Assembly (NCBI RefSeq): GCF_002865645.1
Contig: NW_020194583.1
Coordinates: 24,049-88,048 of the forward strand
Length of the DNA: 64,000 nucleotides
Reading direction: 5' to 3'
DNA from: Hyaloscypha bicolor E
Lineage: Eukaryota; Ascomycota; Leotiomycetes; Helotiales; Hyaloscyphaceae
Shown: positions 45,827 through 57,303 of the stretch, piece after piece
Position numbering within the stretch: position 1 is the first letter of the stretch
Layout: each line of letters begins with the position of its first letter
Position numbers and translations under genes: made by a program
Notes under the pieces: generated by a model
What the model was told of the DNA's origin: nothing
Databases searched by the model: none
The model's input: the letters and a program-made list of their open reading frames with translations, nothing else

Positions 45827-48800
45827 TTAGTTAGCCATCCGGCTATCGCCATCACCCTTCATCCGATTCTCTTCATCGTCCTGAAGTTGGCCCCAGTCTT
45901 CATTGGGGAACTGCTGCTCATGCTTCTTAAGATCATCGAGCCTGCCAAGCCTTATAAAGCAACGTCCCATTATACGAATATCACCACTTTCCGGGGCTTG
46001 ACCAATAGCAACTTTGCGCTGTATCTTGTCCAGACAAATATGCAAACATGCATCCAAATCCCCCAACATCCAATGCCCTGCTAACAAAAAGGTTTGCAAC
46101 CTTTCGGTTGCCTCGCAATACCCAAGTAATTCAACATACGACTTGAAACAGGCTTCAGCCTCCTGTATAATTTTTGGCTGAAGAGTCCCTGTGGAAATAG
46201 CGGAAGAAAGCCTGTTTGAAACAATCTGTAGGTGATCCGATATCTTAGGTGAAGCGTCATCAACACCGCCATCGAGCTGCCGGTGTGGAAGAATGATGTT
46301 ACGGAGCATCATGTTCAATTTCAAAAAGTCATTGCTGGACTCCAGCATCGCGCTCTCGATTGCGAACTTTAGTGCGGGTTCGATCTCTCCTGGAATTGCT
46401 TCATTCGAGTTCTTGAGAAGACGCGTCCTGGATATTTGCTGCACAGTCTCGGAGGGTGCATCCACTACGTCTTTACCCTCAACGAGGCACTGTGCAACTC
46501 TATTGAAGAAGTGATTGCCTATTTCTAGGAATAAAACGAAGTCGGAGCAGGTTAACGGAGCCGTTTTTCTAAGCAGCGACAAAAAAGTTTTCTGCGCTTC
46601 TCGAAACTGACCTGCTCCAAAACATGACAATCCTTGGTAGTATTCCGCGATAAGCGCAATCATCTCGATCTCTTCAGACTCTTCAACAAGTTGTTGCTGT
46701 TCCAGCAGTTCCAAAAAGTTGGCAAGAGCTAGCGCTGAAAGGTCATAACGAGGCCGGAAACTTGCTGTCGTATTATGAAACAGAGAAATCCATTGTCGTG
46801 GATTTAGTTGCTCATATTGTTCTGTAAATAGGGACAAATGTTGAAAGCACTCAACAAGATCCTTGTAGACGCGCTGGAGTGAACGCTCATCTTTCAGCTT
46901 GATGTGTACAGCGATGAGATCCGCGAGAAGGATTCCACGGGGCTGGGTCATCCATACAGGAATCTTGGATTTGGCTCGGAGCAGAAGATATTTAGCTTCG
47001 TCGTAATCCCCCATTTCCCTTTTTGCAGTTCCCATTGCAATAAGGATGTACCAATCAGGATATTCGTCGGACTCGAGTAATCGGGATTCACCCTTTTCAG
47101 AGCTCAAGGCGGCTCTCAATATTTCAAATTGTGCCTCGGATATATCAATTTCGTTTCCAGAGAAGACAAACTTCAAGCCGACCTGCCGAAGGTCTCGGAT
47201 ACCGAGACGTAAACTCTCTGGAAGATCGCCATTCAAATTGATGCAGGCAAGAGCGTGCCGGCCAGCCTCGAAATGTAGATCAGTAAGGTGAGGGGTTTTG
47301 TCAAGGTCACAAGCCAAATGAAAAGTGAGGAAAGCCGCTTCGAGAATGTAATCTTTGTCACGTCTTGAGCGTAGCCAGCGTGATACCAGAGGGTGGATTG
47401 AGTATAAAACACCCCTTGTATCATCATGGAGTATAGAAGATACAAGTCCAATCTTATAGGCATCTTGAATGAACTTGAGAAATACTCGGCTATTTTGGTC
47501 TAGATCTTGCAAAAGTGGTCGAGTCCATGAAGCAGAGTATGCAAGGACTGACTCTTCGGTATGACTTGAGGTACAGCTTTCCGGCGGCGATTCATTTGAT
47601 GCAACTCTTTTCGAAGATACGCGATCAACTAATCTAAACCATGGAGTAAATGTAGCTTGAGAAATGCTTTTGCTGTCGAGGTAGGCAGAGAGAGTGAGGA
47701 GGTGGCATTTCGAGGGTCCATTGTGTTGATTCTCTAGGTAATCGAAGGACATTTTCCATGTTGTCTGGATTCCAATTCTTCGTCGCTGTTCGGGACCAGC
47801 TCGGTTCTCCTGAATGGCTTTCTCGTACTCCCAGACCCCCGGAAGTTCCTCGTCCAGGAGGATCTCCTGTGCTTCTTGAAACTTCTTGAGAAATTGACGG
47901 TAGCCCAAATTGTTCGCTCTAATTAAAGCCGCTGCTTGATCTAGACCAAGAGGAAGACCTCCTAGAGCATCAATGAGCTCTATGGTGTCGCTAACGGTAT
48001 CACTAGATTTACCACGACCGGACCGGAGGGACAGAAGATCGCGACCTTCTTCTTGAGAAAACGGCAGAATTGGTATAGGCGTTCCCAATTGGTCAGCATC
48101 CAGATGGCGACTACAAGAAGTGAGACCGAGTACAATAGGACAAATCATGATCCTCACACGAACCTGGTGATGATTATGTCCCCAACTCCACCAAGTTCCA
48201 TATATGCTTTAATATTGCCAACTTTTCCAGGTTCGTCGATGTTATCAATTACAAGAAGATATCTTGATCCTGACAGACGTTCCTGGATATATTCTAGAGG
48301 AGACAGATTTTCCGCAACAGCGCGTTGCAACCCAAGCTTATCTCTGCCTGGGGACCTCCCTAAGACTTTGGCAAATTGCACGAAGCTTTGCTCAAGAGAG
48401 CTTTGGTTCTCAGCGTTTGCCCACAGGATATAATCGTAGTTCTCGTTCCTGGCACATTGGCAATATTCCAATGCAATTTGTGTCTTGCCTTGGCCACCCA
48501 TAGCACGTAACACTAAAATGACACTCCTCGTAGGATCCCGGTCGTCGCCGTTGAAGCAGCTGCGCAATTTCCGGAGAATATCTGTTCGCCCAATGAAATA
48601 GTTGATTCTTTGCTCAAAGGGACAAACACAGACTGGCTCTGAACGAACGGGTTGCTCGCCGGGCCATTTTTGAGGGGCGCTGGGGATTACAAACTCTTGG
48701 AAAAGTAAGCTACAATTCTTAGGTGTCAAGGAATTAAATAGTGTAACTACCCAAGTCAGAGGCAGCGAACCTAGGACTCCGATCGCAGAGGGCTACGACA

Positions 48801-49977
48801 GCCTCATTCACGCTGCCAGCAATCCTATGGTCTCCAAGATATGCAATCGTCTTTGCTTTGATATTTCCAAGTTCCTCCCATTCTTTTAACGAAATATTCT
48901 CCAGGCCGTGCTCCACGTTGAAACGAAAGTAGCTGCCAGGATTTGCAGAGAACCTTTGACTAATCTCCCCTTCGACTGTCTCGCAGTCAGTCGCCATTTT
49001 TCTCAGCGCATCGACGAGTTTCGTTGGCAATGTCTTCTGGATGAATCCCGGAGTCTTGAATTCAGTGACGTTGGTTTTGCCGGTGCCAATACTGATAATG
49101 CATACGATGGGATCCTGTCTATCGGATATTTTGACAGCCTCCTCCATCAAAAGTTTTGTTGGGTTGTTAGATCCCAGACCGCCGTCTAGAAATTCTTCTT
49201 TTGCATGCTGTGGCCCAATCTTGAGACGCTTGAAGAAGGTCGGTGCCGCGGATGTAGCTCGAGCAGCTTGCCATACCGTCATTCCCTCGTAGTCTCCAGC
49301 GGTATAAGATCGGTATGACCGAAAGAGCCGGGCCGTGTTCATCGCTCGAGCATTCCTAGAACAAACGAATCTTAAAAGTTGCATTAGCTTTCGCCCAGAT
49401 AGGTCACAACGCTAATCATGGATCAGGAACTCGGAACCGGTATTCTCACTCTAAAGTATGTGAGAAAGGGTCACAACTTACACTTTGCAGTTGGACGTGC
49501 TGTCGCCCTCTTCCAGTAACTTTAGTTCTGGGCTTGCCTTCCCATTTTCTTCCTTAGGGCTTCCATAACGCTCAACTGCCTTTTTGATAACCTTCTCTAA
49601 CGTCGACGCGGAATATGTACCTTCTGAGAAACGACGTTTTGGTTTCCCGAAGACCTCTTTCGCAATATTGCAGTATTCCTCCAGAACCTCGTCCACAGAC
49701 ATTTTCAATCGACCTAACATTATGGCAATGAGCCCTCCTGTGCTTGTACCACCGATGAGGTCAAACAATTCGCAAGGCTTCGGAGGGAATTGGAGGCTTC
49801 TGTGCTTCTGAACACGAAGCATCAGCTCTTGGAGGACGATGAGCTCGCTCAGACCTCGAACACCGCCGCCATCTAGATCAGATTAAAGCTTGCTCAGCGA
49901 CTGGCACTACCGCGAGGGTAGCAGGAGGAGTAACTACCTAGTGCAAGCAAGCAGAGCGGCTGTCCCTGCTGGCTCAT
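45827..49977 (-). CDS. Patatin-NB-ARC-TPR NLR (STAND) protein, about 1,286 aa
   Basis: Minus-strand exons are 49977-49938, 49872-49482, 49370-48771, 48709-48164 and 48110-45827. Phases agree, but the exon 3/4 junction (GTTCGC donor) is uncertain by a few residues. Domains: a patatin-like phospholipase at about 1-330, with the oxyanion DGGGVRG (14-20), nucleophile elbow GGTSTGG (Ser in GxSxG) and catalytic Asp in FLDGGLGSNNP. An NB-ARC ATPase follows at about 370-560, with Walker A AMGGQGKTQIALEY, Walker B RYLLVIDNIDEP, DIIITSRH and GLPLGLDQAAALI. The C-terminal about 650 residues are helical repeats of the degenerate TPR type. All catalytic residues appear intact. Such proteins act in fungal non-self recognition and programmed cell death, where lipase activity is unleashed on oligomerisation. 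There is no signal peptide. Confidence 0.88.
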
Positions 49978-50324
49978 GCTTGACAAAATTGCCCGTGGGG
50001 GATCTAGTAATCGTACCTCGCAAAGCCACTAACTGGGACGCTGTATCGCCGGTTATTCTTGCACAGCTCGTGTTGCTATGTCCACGGTAAATGTTCTTTT
50101 CTATGCTTCTCGTGGCGACGAAGGAGCAAGAGAACTAACTACCACGAGGCTACGGAAGGTGATGTCCAAGCGAAATGTGAAACGCACTTGCATGCTTCAC
50201 CTACCAAAAATGGAAAAACGTAAAACGGCCCCCCCACACGCCCCCGAGTGGTCGATCGGGGTATTGATCAGGAGCCAGATTAGCCACTGACCCAAATTAG
50301 AGGCGCTCGGACAGGAATACCAAA

Positions 50325-50640
50325 AATCTAGCTTTTTCTTTAAATTTATTTTATTTTATAAAGAATTAATAAAATATAATTACTCTTTTTTATTTTCTTA
50401 TAGTACTAATTAAGGACTATTTAAATATAACCTTTTTATAAAATATAAGTCAGTAATAGTTCTTTAAATTAAAGAAGTTAAAAAAGTTAATATTTTATAC
50501 TAGCCTAAAGTAAGTATAAGAAAGCCGAGAAATTTAGCAAATAAGTTTCTAAAACTAAATATAAGAGTAATATAAGCCCCAAATTTGTAAGGATTTATAA
50601 AGCTTAAAAACTAGAACTTAATTAATTAGTATATATGTTA
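50325..50640. repeat. Isolated AT-rich island
   Basis: About 315 bases of strongly A/T sequence with sharp edges, like the terminal compartments of the window. It is probably a fragment of a RIP-mutated repeat stranded next to the NLR gene. No protein can be read. Confidence 0.65.
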
Positions 50641-50684
50641 CAGCAAGATTGCTGCAATAGTCAAAGCATAAAGGTTGTGGCAGT

Positions 50685-51165
50685 GCTAGCTAGGGTCATA
50701 TGAGGGTGGCTATCACATGACTGGTTTCATTTGGCTAGCCGGCATTTCAGTGGTTTTAGCTACTATTCCCTCCTTTTATCCTCTCTCTCTCTCTCTCTCT
50801 CCCCTTCTCTTTAGCTTAGTATTCTCAATACATGGGATTCTCGGAACTTTGAGCCTTTAACCATTGCCTTGATCCCGCCGTTACAAGGGTTAAAGAATCT
50901 CATGTATTAAAAATACTAAGCTAGAGAGCAGAGGAGTGTGACGGCTAGTGCGATGGCTAGCTTACGTCACGTGTGGTAGGCTATCACTTGACTGGTTTCA
51001 CTTACCTGGCCGGCGTTTCAGTCGTTTCAGCTAGTCCTTCATTGCCTTCTACTCTCTCTCTCTCTCTCTCTTCTTCTTAGCTTTGTATTCTACAAGACAG
51101 GAAATAGAGATCTCTGCACCTCGTTCCATTGCTCCAACTCCGCCGTCACAAGGAGAAGGGAATGC
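50685..51165. repeat. Two diverged direct repeats (271-bp period) with CT microsatellites and a foldback
   Basis: Copy A (about 50685-50892) and copy B (about 50956-51165) share GGCTATCAC.TGACTGGTTTCA, GGCCGGC.TTTCAG, a (CT)n tract (50781-50802 and 51051-51072), TTAGCTT.GTATTCT and CCATTGC...CCGCCGT.ACAAGG in the same order. Copy A also carries an inverted repeat. The arm at about 50812-50862 (TAGCTTAGTATT...CTTTAACC) is complementary to 50888-50923 (GGTTAAAGAATC...AAGCTA). The structure suggests a small non-autonomous element that was duplicated. Confidence 0.7.
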
Positions 51166-51568
51166 CTCGATCTTTAATAGTCCTTCGCCGATCTCTAGCT
51201 TACTGTGGGAGGGAAACTGTGACAAGATAAAAAAACCCACATAAAGGACTGTAGAGTACAAAATGTGACTAAACAGCAAAAGCAAGGACATGCGCAGTAA
51301 ATCAGGAGCAGTGCGCGATTGTAAAAGTGTCAATTGATTGTCAGGAAACAAGGTTGCTTGACTAAAACTATGGAGAAGGCCAGCTCTCTTATGTGTTGCT
51401 GCCAAGTCACATGACGGTGGACAAGTCCGTGCTCATGTGACCACTTCTAAAACTGCCAAAAACAAACATGATTTTTATGGAGTACGGCTTGCCGTACCAC
51501 ACCAGCCTGTTCAGCACTGGAAGATATTCCCAACGGTCTAACTGGCCTTCTTTATAACAGGGACAAAT

Positions 51569-53082
51569 ATGTCTGCGGTTTGCCTTCAATCAGGGCGTGA
51601 AGATCTCATAGTGGTACAGTACAACGCCCTCAATGGTGCTTCTGTGGGGCATCTCCATCGCCAATGGCTGTACGGGGACGCCTTTTGGAGTGCCTTCTTC
51701 TCTGGCCGGCACTTCAACCTGGTAGCGTTAGCGACTGTTATTACAACCTTGGTTGTCATCGACCAACCTTTGATTTAAAGAGCCTCAACCATTGTATCTT
51801 TTCAATATCGGCACCCAGTCCAAGTAGTCCCTCAAATAGCGCCTGAAATATCATGGGGGTACACTTGTTACCAAAGTGGACGGGGCGGTGAAGAGCAACT
51901 GATGACCGGCTCAACGATTTCAGTATTCAACGGCTTCAACTCGAAGAATCCAGTGGCCGCGAATCTCTGGCTGCACTGAAACCTGCACTGGATTTGTCCA
52001 CGCTGGTGGACTAGCTACCCAATGTTCCTCCATCAGCGGGCTAGTTACTCACTTGTTGCATGCTGACAAGGACTATGGTGCCGGCATTCCACAAGACATC
52101 TAGTTGGCAGAGTCGTCCTTTGGCGTAAACTTCACATTGGAAGCCGCAGAGTCGGATACTAACGGCACTCGAATGACGATGATAGTGTGGTATACCAATA
52201 ACGCAACCTCAGACTGCACAGGGGCCATGATGCTGAGGGCTTGTTCACTGCGGCCTGCAACTATCAGGCACCCGATAAATCTTGAAGGAAACGAACTCTC
52301 TTTGGGAAACATCATCGAGGGTTCAAATGTGACCTCGTTCCAGCGAGCCTCATCAAACCTCATTAGCATTGATGGTGGCAGCGACTTTGACAGGTGGACT
52401 TTAGGCGGTCTCTATGTCGCTGCCAATAGCTTCTTCGCTGCCAACGTCTCGCACCAATTTACCGGTGGTCATGGGAGCGTTGTGTACCCCCAGGCAGTCT
52501 CTCGAACCGATTTGTTCAGATAGCACCAACTATGCTCGGTGCAAGCAATGATCGTACTAGTATCTACAACATATCTATACCACAAGTGTTCTCCTCGAAC
52601 TGGGCAGACCCAACAATATACATTCCTACATCACTAAATGAGCTTGCATTCCGCGTTCAAGCGGCATTGAGTTTCGCAACACCTCGCAGCCACCCACTGC
52701 GCAGGTCTTGAATATGGAGGAGGTCTCTACGATCAACGTATTCCACTCGGAATACCATTATCTCCTCGGTAGCTCACTTCTGGGCGCGTTCTTCGTTCTG
52801 TTGGTGGCGCCAACGTTTTGGGGTGGGTGGGAGATTGGAAGGAGTGTGACCTTGAACTCGATAGAGATTTCCAAAGCGTTTGAAGCGCCATTCTTCCAAG
52901 GATCGGGCTCCAATGCTACTGAACATGAACTGGTTCAGAATATGGGCTCGCGCTTGTTGAGATATGGAGAGGCCGATGATCAAACCCGTGCAGAAGGTTC
53001 GAAGAGACAGCTGAAGCTTGCTGATCCACCCGAGATAGCAACCCCGACCCCTTGTGCCTTCAGAATCGAGAGAATTGAATAA
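51569..53082 (+). pseudogene. Decayed DUF3176-type fungal membrane protein
   Basis: Pieces typical of DUF3176 proteins appear in order but are separated by stops and frameshifts. The first holds the start region with HRQWLYGDAFWSAFFSGRHF and VALATVITTLVVIDQPLI, then TAA. Next come RASTIVSFQYRHPVQ, YTCYQSGRGGEEQLMTGSTI and AANLWLH followed by TGA. Then a block starts at LAESSFGVNFTLEAAESDTN with many N-glycosylation-type sites. Last is the C-terminal membrane anchor YLLGSSLLGAFFVLLVAPTF, followed by WELGR-like GWEIGRSVTLNSIEISKAF. An intact member would be a plasma-membrane protein with N- and C-terminal helices around a large extracellular part. At least four disruptions make expression of a full protein unlikely. 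Confidence 0.75.
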
Positions 53083-53403
53083 AATCACCCACTTGAGTAG
53101 TCTTCTGTATGATGGAATCGTTGATCTTGTTAAATCACCGAAGGGTGCGGGAAAGATGGAAGAAGATAAGGATGAATTGGCAAAGAGAGGTGAAAATTGG
53201 GAGCACGTGATGACGTTTTGTTGACGTGATTGGTTTTCCACCGCGTAGAAACGACCACTCGACAACTCCAACCCTATCGACCACCGCTCGCAAAAAGCTG
53301 TTTCTTCCTCAATTATTCAACGTGCCCAATGTCAGCGCAGATAGCTCAAGGTCATGACCTGCGCACTTCACGAGCTCCCCAGTAACTCTTGACGCGTCTA
53401 GCC

Positions 53404-56400
53404 ATGAACCCCGATGGCCTTCTTACCAACCTCAACAACTCACAACACGCGGCAGTATCCTCCTTCGCAGATACGTTGGCCATTCTTGCGGGTCCAGGAA
53501 GTGGAAAAACGCATACTTTGACGTCGCGGACGGCCTGGTTGCTTGCGCAGGGACTCCAGCCATGGAATGTTGTTGTTGCGACCTTTACCGTCAAGGCGGC
53601 GCGGGAGATGAAGGAGAGGATTGGGAAGCTAATTGGAAATGGGATGGAGTCCAAATTGGTATTGGGCACATTTCACAGTATCTCGCGGAGGTATCTGGCT
53701 CGATATGGCCACTTGATCGACATTCGTAAGGACTTTGGGATAGCGGACAGTGCAGACTCTCTGGCTATCATCAAGCGCATTGTCAAACGATTTGACTTCA
53801 GTATTGATCCTAAGGTTGCTCGATCACGAATTAGCGGAAGGAAGGCTCGCACATCGGTCATTGAGGAGGGTGAGATCAGGAAGCCAGCCGCGAAATCGGT
53901 GGAGGCAGAGGAGTTCGAGAGGTGCTATGTCGAGTACGAAGATGCTCTCAAGCGATCAAATCTCCTCGATTACGACGACCTACTCCTTCGATGCGTCGAT
54001 CTTCTTCGAAAACACCCATCTTGTGTCTCCAACGTCGAAGCTGTGCTGATTGATGAGTTTCAAGACACGAATCTTGTCCAGTTCGACCTCATGCGGCTAT
54101 TTGCTGCGCACAAGAAACGAATCACAATTGTGGGCGACCCCGACCAGAGTATATATGGCTTTCGTGCGGCAGAAATAAAGAATTACAAACGGATGCTTCA
54201 TCAATATCCAGATACGGTCACAATTGCTTTGGAGGAGAATTATCGCTCGTCGGGTGCTATCCTTTTAACTGCTTTGAATGTTATTGAGCAGGACAGTTCC
54301 AGAGTTGCAAAGTCTCTGCTTCCGACTCATATAGTCGGAACGAGGCCTGTCCTTCGGAAGCTTGCTGGAGCCCACAAGGAAGCAGAATGGATTGTGACCG
54401 AGATACAGAGAACTAAGGGGCTTACGGGTGATCTACTCGATTTGAACGACTTTGCCATATTATTACGCTCCGCGTCCCTGTCCAGGTTGATCGAGACTGC
54501 TTTGGGCAAGGCCGGTATAGCTTACCGCATGGTCGGTGAGTTGTTTTCATTTCCTAAATTTATATATAGACGTCTGACAACTGCAGGTGGTCTGCGATTC
54601 TACGATCGCGTGGAAATAAAAACCATTCTCGATTATCTCAGAGTTATCAGCCAACCAGACAATAATGATGCACTTGCTCGGATCATCAACACACCATCAA
54701 GGAGGATTGGCGAGTCCACAATCAAGGGTTTATTGGAAGAAGCTGATCAAGCCAAGATCACTCTCTGGTCTCTGGTACTTGGAATCGTGCAAGGAAAGCT
54801 GACTGCGAAGACCAAACTCAAAAACCCAACTGAAAAAAATCTCTCTAGCTTCGTGAACATTATCTTGACGGCAAGGGCCAAGATGGGTGGGCCGGTGGAA
54901 GAAAGAATGAGTACCGTCGAGCTGATAAATTTCGTCCTCAAGAAAACGGACTATGAGGAGTGGCTACTTGAACACCATGGAGATGTTCACAAGTCCCGTT
55001 GGGAAAACGTTCAGGAACTCATCACGCAAGCCACCGACTTCCAGGACGCCATTTCTTTCGGGTACGAAGACGAGGCGCTTCCTGGAATCGATGGCTTGGG
55101 GCAGGAAGAAGATTCAGATCACTTGTCAAAATTTCTTGCCAATGTGGCACTTGCATCGGAAGTCAAGAAGGACGATGAGGAAGGAAGTACAACTGCCCAG
55201 GTAACAATTTCCACAATTCACGCTGCGAAGGGTCTAGAATGGCCAGTGGTATTTATTCCGGCAACATATCAAGGCTCAATCCCGCATTCAAGAGCAGAGG
55301 ATACCAACGAAGAACGCAGGTTGCTATATGTCGCAATGACAAGAGCGAAAGCACTGCTCTACATGAGCTGTCCGCTCAAGAACTCTCAAGGAGAAGAAAC
55401 CACGCTCTCTCCTTTTCTAACGCTGCCTTCACTGGCTCCACTTCTAGATTCAAAAGGCCCTTCCTTAGGATCCTCGACGGTGCAATCAATGGCCCAAATA
55501 CTCCGACGCAACCTTCCTACCACGGAATCTATATCGGTATCCTCAATCTCACTGCCCAGCATAGAAGATGATCTATTCCCCAAGGAAGGAAAAGAGGATG
55601 CCCATGAAAAAGAGGTAAGGCTGAATTCCATCACTGGTGGAAATCCAACCTTTACGATGGGACAACAAGCTCCGAAACGTAGACGAGTCGAGTTGAGACG
55701 GTCAATTAGCGATTTAGAAGAAGGTACGGAAAGGAATTGGAAACCTACCTATGCTACAACGATGGATCGGGCGTCGAGTTTCACGGCCGCAGCTGTTGGT
55801 ATTGGGATGAAATCTGGATTCGTGGGTGCAGGCTGCCATCTTCAAGTGCTGAAGGAGCAATCTGTCAATATGAGTCTGCAAGATACGGAAGATGTCGAAA
55901 TGCCTTCGAAGAAAAAAACGGCTGAGAAGAAGAGCAAGTCTCTAGAAGGCCAAGGGACACTACTTGGCTTTTTAGGGAAGCCGGAACCCGGGAAACCCAT
56001 CCCAATAAAGAGCCAGGAACCGCAGCATCCACCCTCGACGCAGTTCTCGATTTCGCGAACCCTCAACCAGCCAAGGCCACCTGCTCTGTATACAGCCACA
56101 ACAACCATCCACCCTTCCCTCTCAACGCACCGCCTGAACCGCATATCAACAAATATCCGACCCCGACAACCTCCTCCTTCACAAACGGAACAACAAAGCA
56201 AAAGAAACGACTATGTCTTCCTTTCCAGCTCGCCTCCACGCCCTAAACATCCCATCGTTGAAGAGCCGGTCGAGCCCCCACCTGGATTGGTGGCGAAACC
56301 TCCCTTGTTACCTCTTATCCGTCCTCCGTCCGTCTCGATGCATGAGACGAGTATTGAGCGCTTGAAAGCTGGAAACGGGGGAAGTGGAATTGGAGGAAAG

Positions 56401-56502
56401 GGGAAAACGTTAGGTGTGAGGAGGAGCATGAATGGGTGGGCTGCGCGGAAGGGAGGAGGTAGTGGAGGGTTTGTACCGCCTGTTATGAAACGGAATGCAT
56501 GA
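53404..56502 (+). CDS. srs2: Srs2/UvrD-type SF1A DNA helicase, 1,015 aa
   Basis: Exons are 53404-54535 and 54587-56502. The 51-nt intron has GTGAGT and CTGCAG ends, keeps the frame open if retained, and its removal restores MVGGLRFYDRVEIK. Motifs in order: Q-motif NNSQHAAVSSF, Walker A ILAGPGSGKT (I), ATFTVKAAREM (Ia), IDEFQDTN (II), VGDPDQSIYGFR (III), EENYRSSGAIL (IV), STIHAAKGLEWPVVF (V) and RRLLYVAMTRAKALL (VI). The C-terminal about 350 residues are low complexity, as in yeast Srs2. They include QGTLLGFL (from about residue 833), which resembles a PCNA-binding box. The enzyme would unwind DNA 3' to 5' and strip Rad51 filaments in the nucleus. The ATG at 53404 is the first ATG of the frame. 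Confidence 0.93.
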   Translation: MNPDGLLTNLNNSQHAAVSSFADTLAILAGPGSGKTHTLTSRTAWLLAQGLQPWNVVVATFTVKAAREMKERIGKLIGNGMESKLVLGTFHSISRRYLARYGHLIDIRKDFGIADSADSLAIIKRIVKRFDFSIDPKVARSRISGRKARTSVIEEGEIRKPAAKSVEAEEFERCYVEYEDALKRSNLLDYDDLLLRCVDLLRKHPSCVSNVEAVLIDEFQDTNLVQFDLMRLFAAHKKRITIVGDPDQSIYGFRAAEIKNYKRMLHQYPDTVTIALEENYRSSGAILLTALNVIEQDSSRVAKSLLPTHIVGTRPVLRKLAGAHKEAEWIVTEIQRTKGLTGDLLDLNDFAILLRSASLSRLIETALGKAGIAYRMVGELFSFPKFIYRRLTTAGGLRFYDRVEIKTILDYLRVISQPDNNDALARIINTPSRRIGESTIKGLLEEADQAKITLWSLVLGIVQGKLTAKTKLKNPTEKNLSSFVNIILTARAKMGGPVEERMSTVELINFVLKKTDYEEWLLEHHGDVHKSRWENVQELITQATDFQDAISFGYEDEALPGIDGLGQEEDSDHLSKFLANVALASEVKKDDEEGSTTAQVTISTIHAAKGLEWPVVFIPATYQGSIPHSRAEDTNEERRLLYVAMTRAKALLYMSCPLKNSQGEETTLSPFLTLPSLAPLLDSKGPSLGSSTVQSMAQILRRNLPTTESISVSSISLPSIEDDLFPKEGKEDAHEKEVRLNSITGGNPTFTMGQQAPKRRRVELRRSISDLEEGTERNWKPTYATTMDRASSFTAAAVGIGMKSGFVGAGCHLQVLKEQSVNMSLQDTEDVEMPSKKKTAEKKSKSLEGQGTLLGFLGKPEPGKPIPIKSQEPQHPPSTQFSISRTLNQPRPPALYTATTTIHPSLSTHRLNRISTNIRPRQPPPSQTEQQSKRNDYVFLSSSPPRPKHPIVEEPVEPPPGLVAKPPLLPLIRPPSVSMHETSIERLKAGNGGSGIGGKGKTLGVRRSMNGWAARKGGGSGGFVPPVMKRNA

Positions 56503-56908
56503 TTCATGAAAATGGGTTACGGGGACATGGCGTGTTTTGGGATTGAAATGTATAATTGCTAGATGAAATTATGTTGGGTAATCTACGCCGGATCTTAACC
56601 TGAGGTGTTGCTTCCAACGCGGTTGGCCGTTTTAACTAATTTTTGGTTGTAGGATCGCGAAACCGTGTGTGCGCCTTTAGAATCTAAAGTTTTTAGGCCC
56701 GTGCGATAATTTTTGGGGTGGTGCAGGGCGCGGGGGGCGACACAATTCAAATTTCAGCCAAAATTGCTGCCCAACCCAGCCTTGTTCATATCTTCAGACA
56801 TTTGAATTCCACCATCCAACTAATAATTTCTGTCATAGTCTCAAAGTTTCAATTCCCTTATATAGCGCAGCGTGCGATCGATCGAGTTGGGCCAGCCACG
56901 AATTCACC
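56503..56908. other. Intergenic, no supported gene
   Basis: 3' flank of the helicase gene and putative promoter of the HET-like fragment. CAATTCCCTTATATAGCGCAG (56848-56868) contains a TATATA box about 45 bases before the ATG at 56909. Confidence 0.45.
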
Positions 56909-57280
56909 ATGCTCTGCGAATATTGCTGCACGATCGATTTTTACGGTAACCCCGGCCCAGAAGGTCTTGAGCGGATGATGTATCATGAAACGATACAAAA
57001 ACTCTTTCAATCTGCTGTAGATGGATGCGAATTGTGTCGCAAGATATGGAGTATGAGAAAAGATAAGGGAAAAAATATCCATGACTACGAATCTCAATAC
57101 AGCTACGTGGCGTATCGGTTCCTGGCTGATACATTTTCAACGAGCGGATCTGAGTTAATCTTCGAGAGTCAAGGTGGATTTTCTTCGAGACTTAGTGTGT
57201 ATGCAGATGAAGGTAGCCAAACCAATCATTCGCTCAAAAGGGAAACCCTGATAACTGTTGATATGTTGACAAGACGTTGA
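56909..57280 (+). pseudogene. Truncated N-terminus of a HET-domain-like protein
   Basis: An open frame of 123 codons starts MLCEYCCTIDFYG and contains HETIQKLFQSAVDGCELCRKIW. This is the Cys-pair/His pattern seen at the very start of many fungal heterokaryon-incompatibility (HET) proteins, before the HET domain proper. It stops after ITVDMLTRR, where full-length relatives run to 600 or more residues. Just 23 bases beyond the stop lies a foldback element, and then AT-rich retrotransposon DNA begins. I infer a gene cut by insertion and decay of the remainder. A short standalone gene cannot be excluded. Confidence 0.55.
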
Positions 57281-57303
57281 TTCTTTCGCAGCGCGAATTG
57301 GTA

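Larger units (their letters stand above)
49978..51560. other. Repeat-rich intergenic region
   Basis: Holds an isolated AT-rich block, two diverged direct repeats with CT microsatellites and a foldback structure, all listed separately. Short frames at 50078-50290 and 51049-51405 have no recognisable content. Confidence 0.6.
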
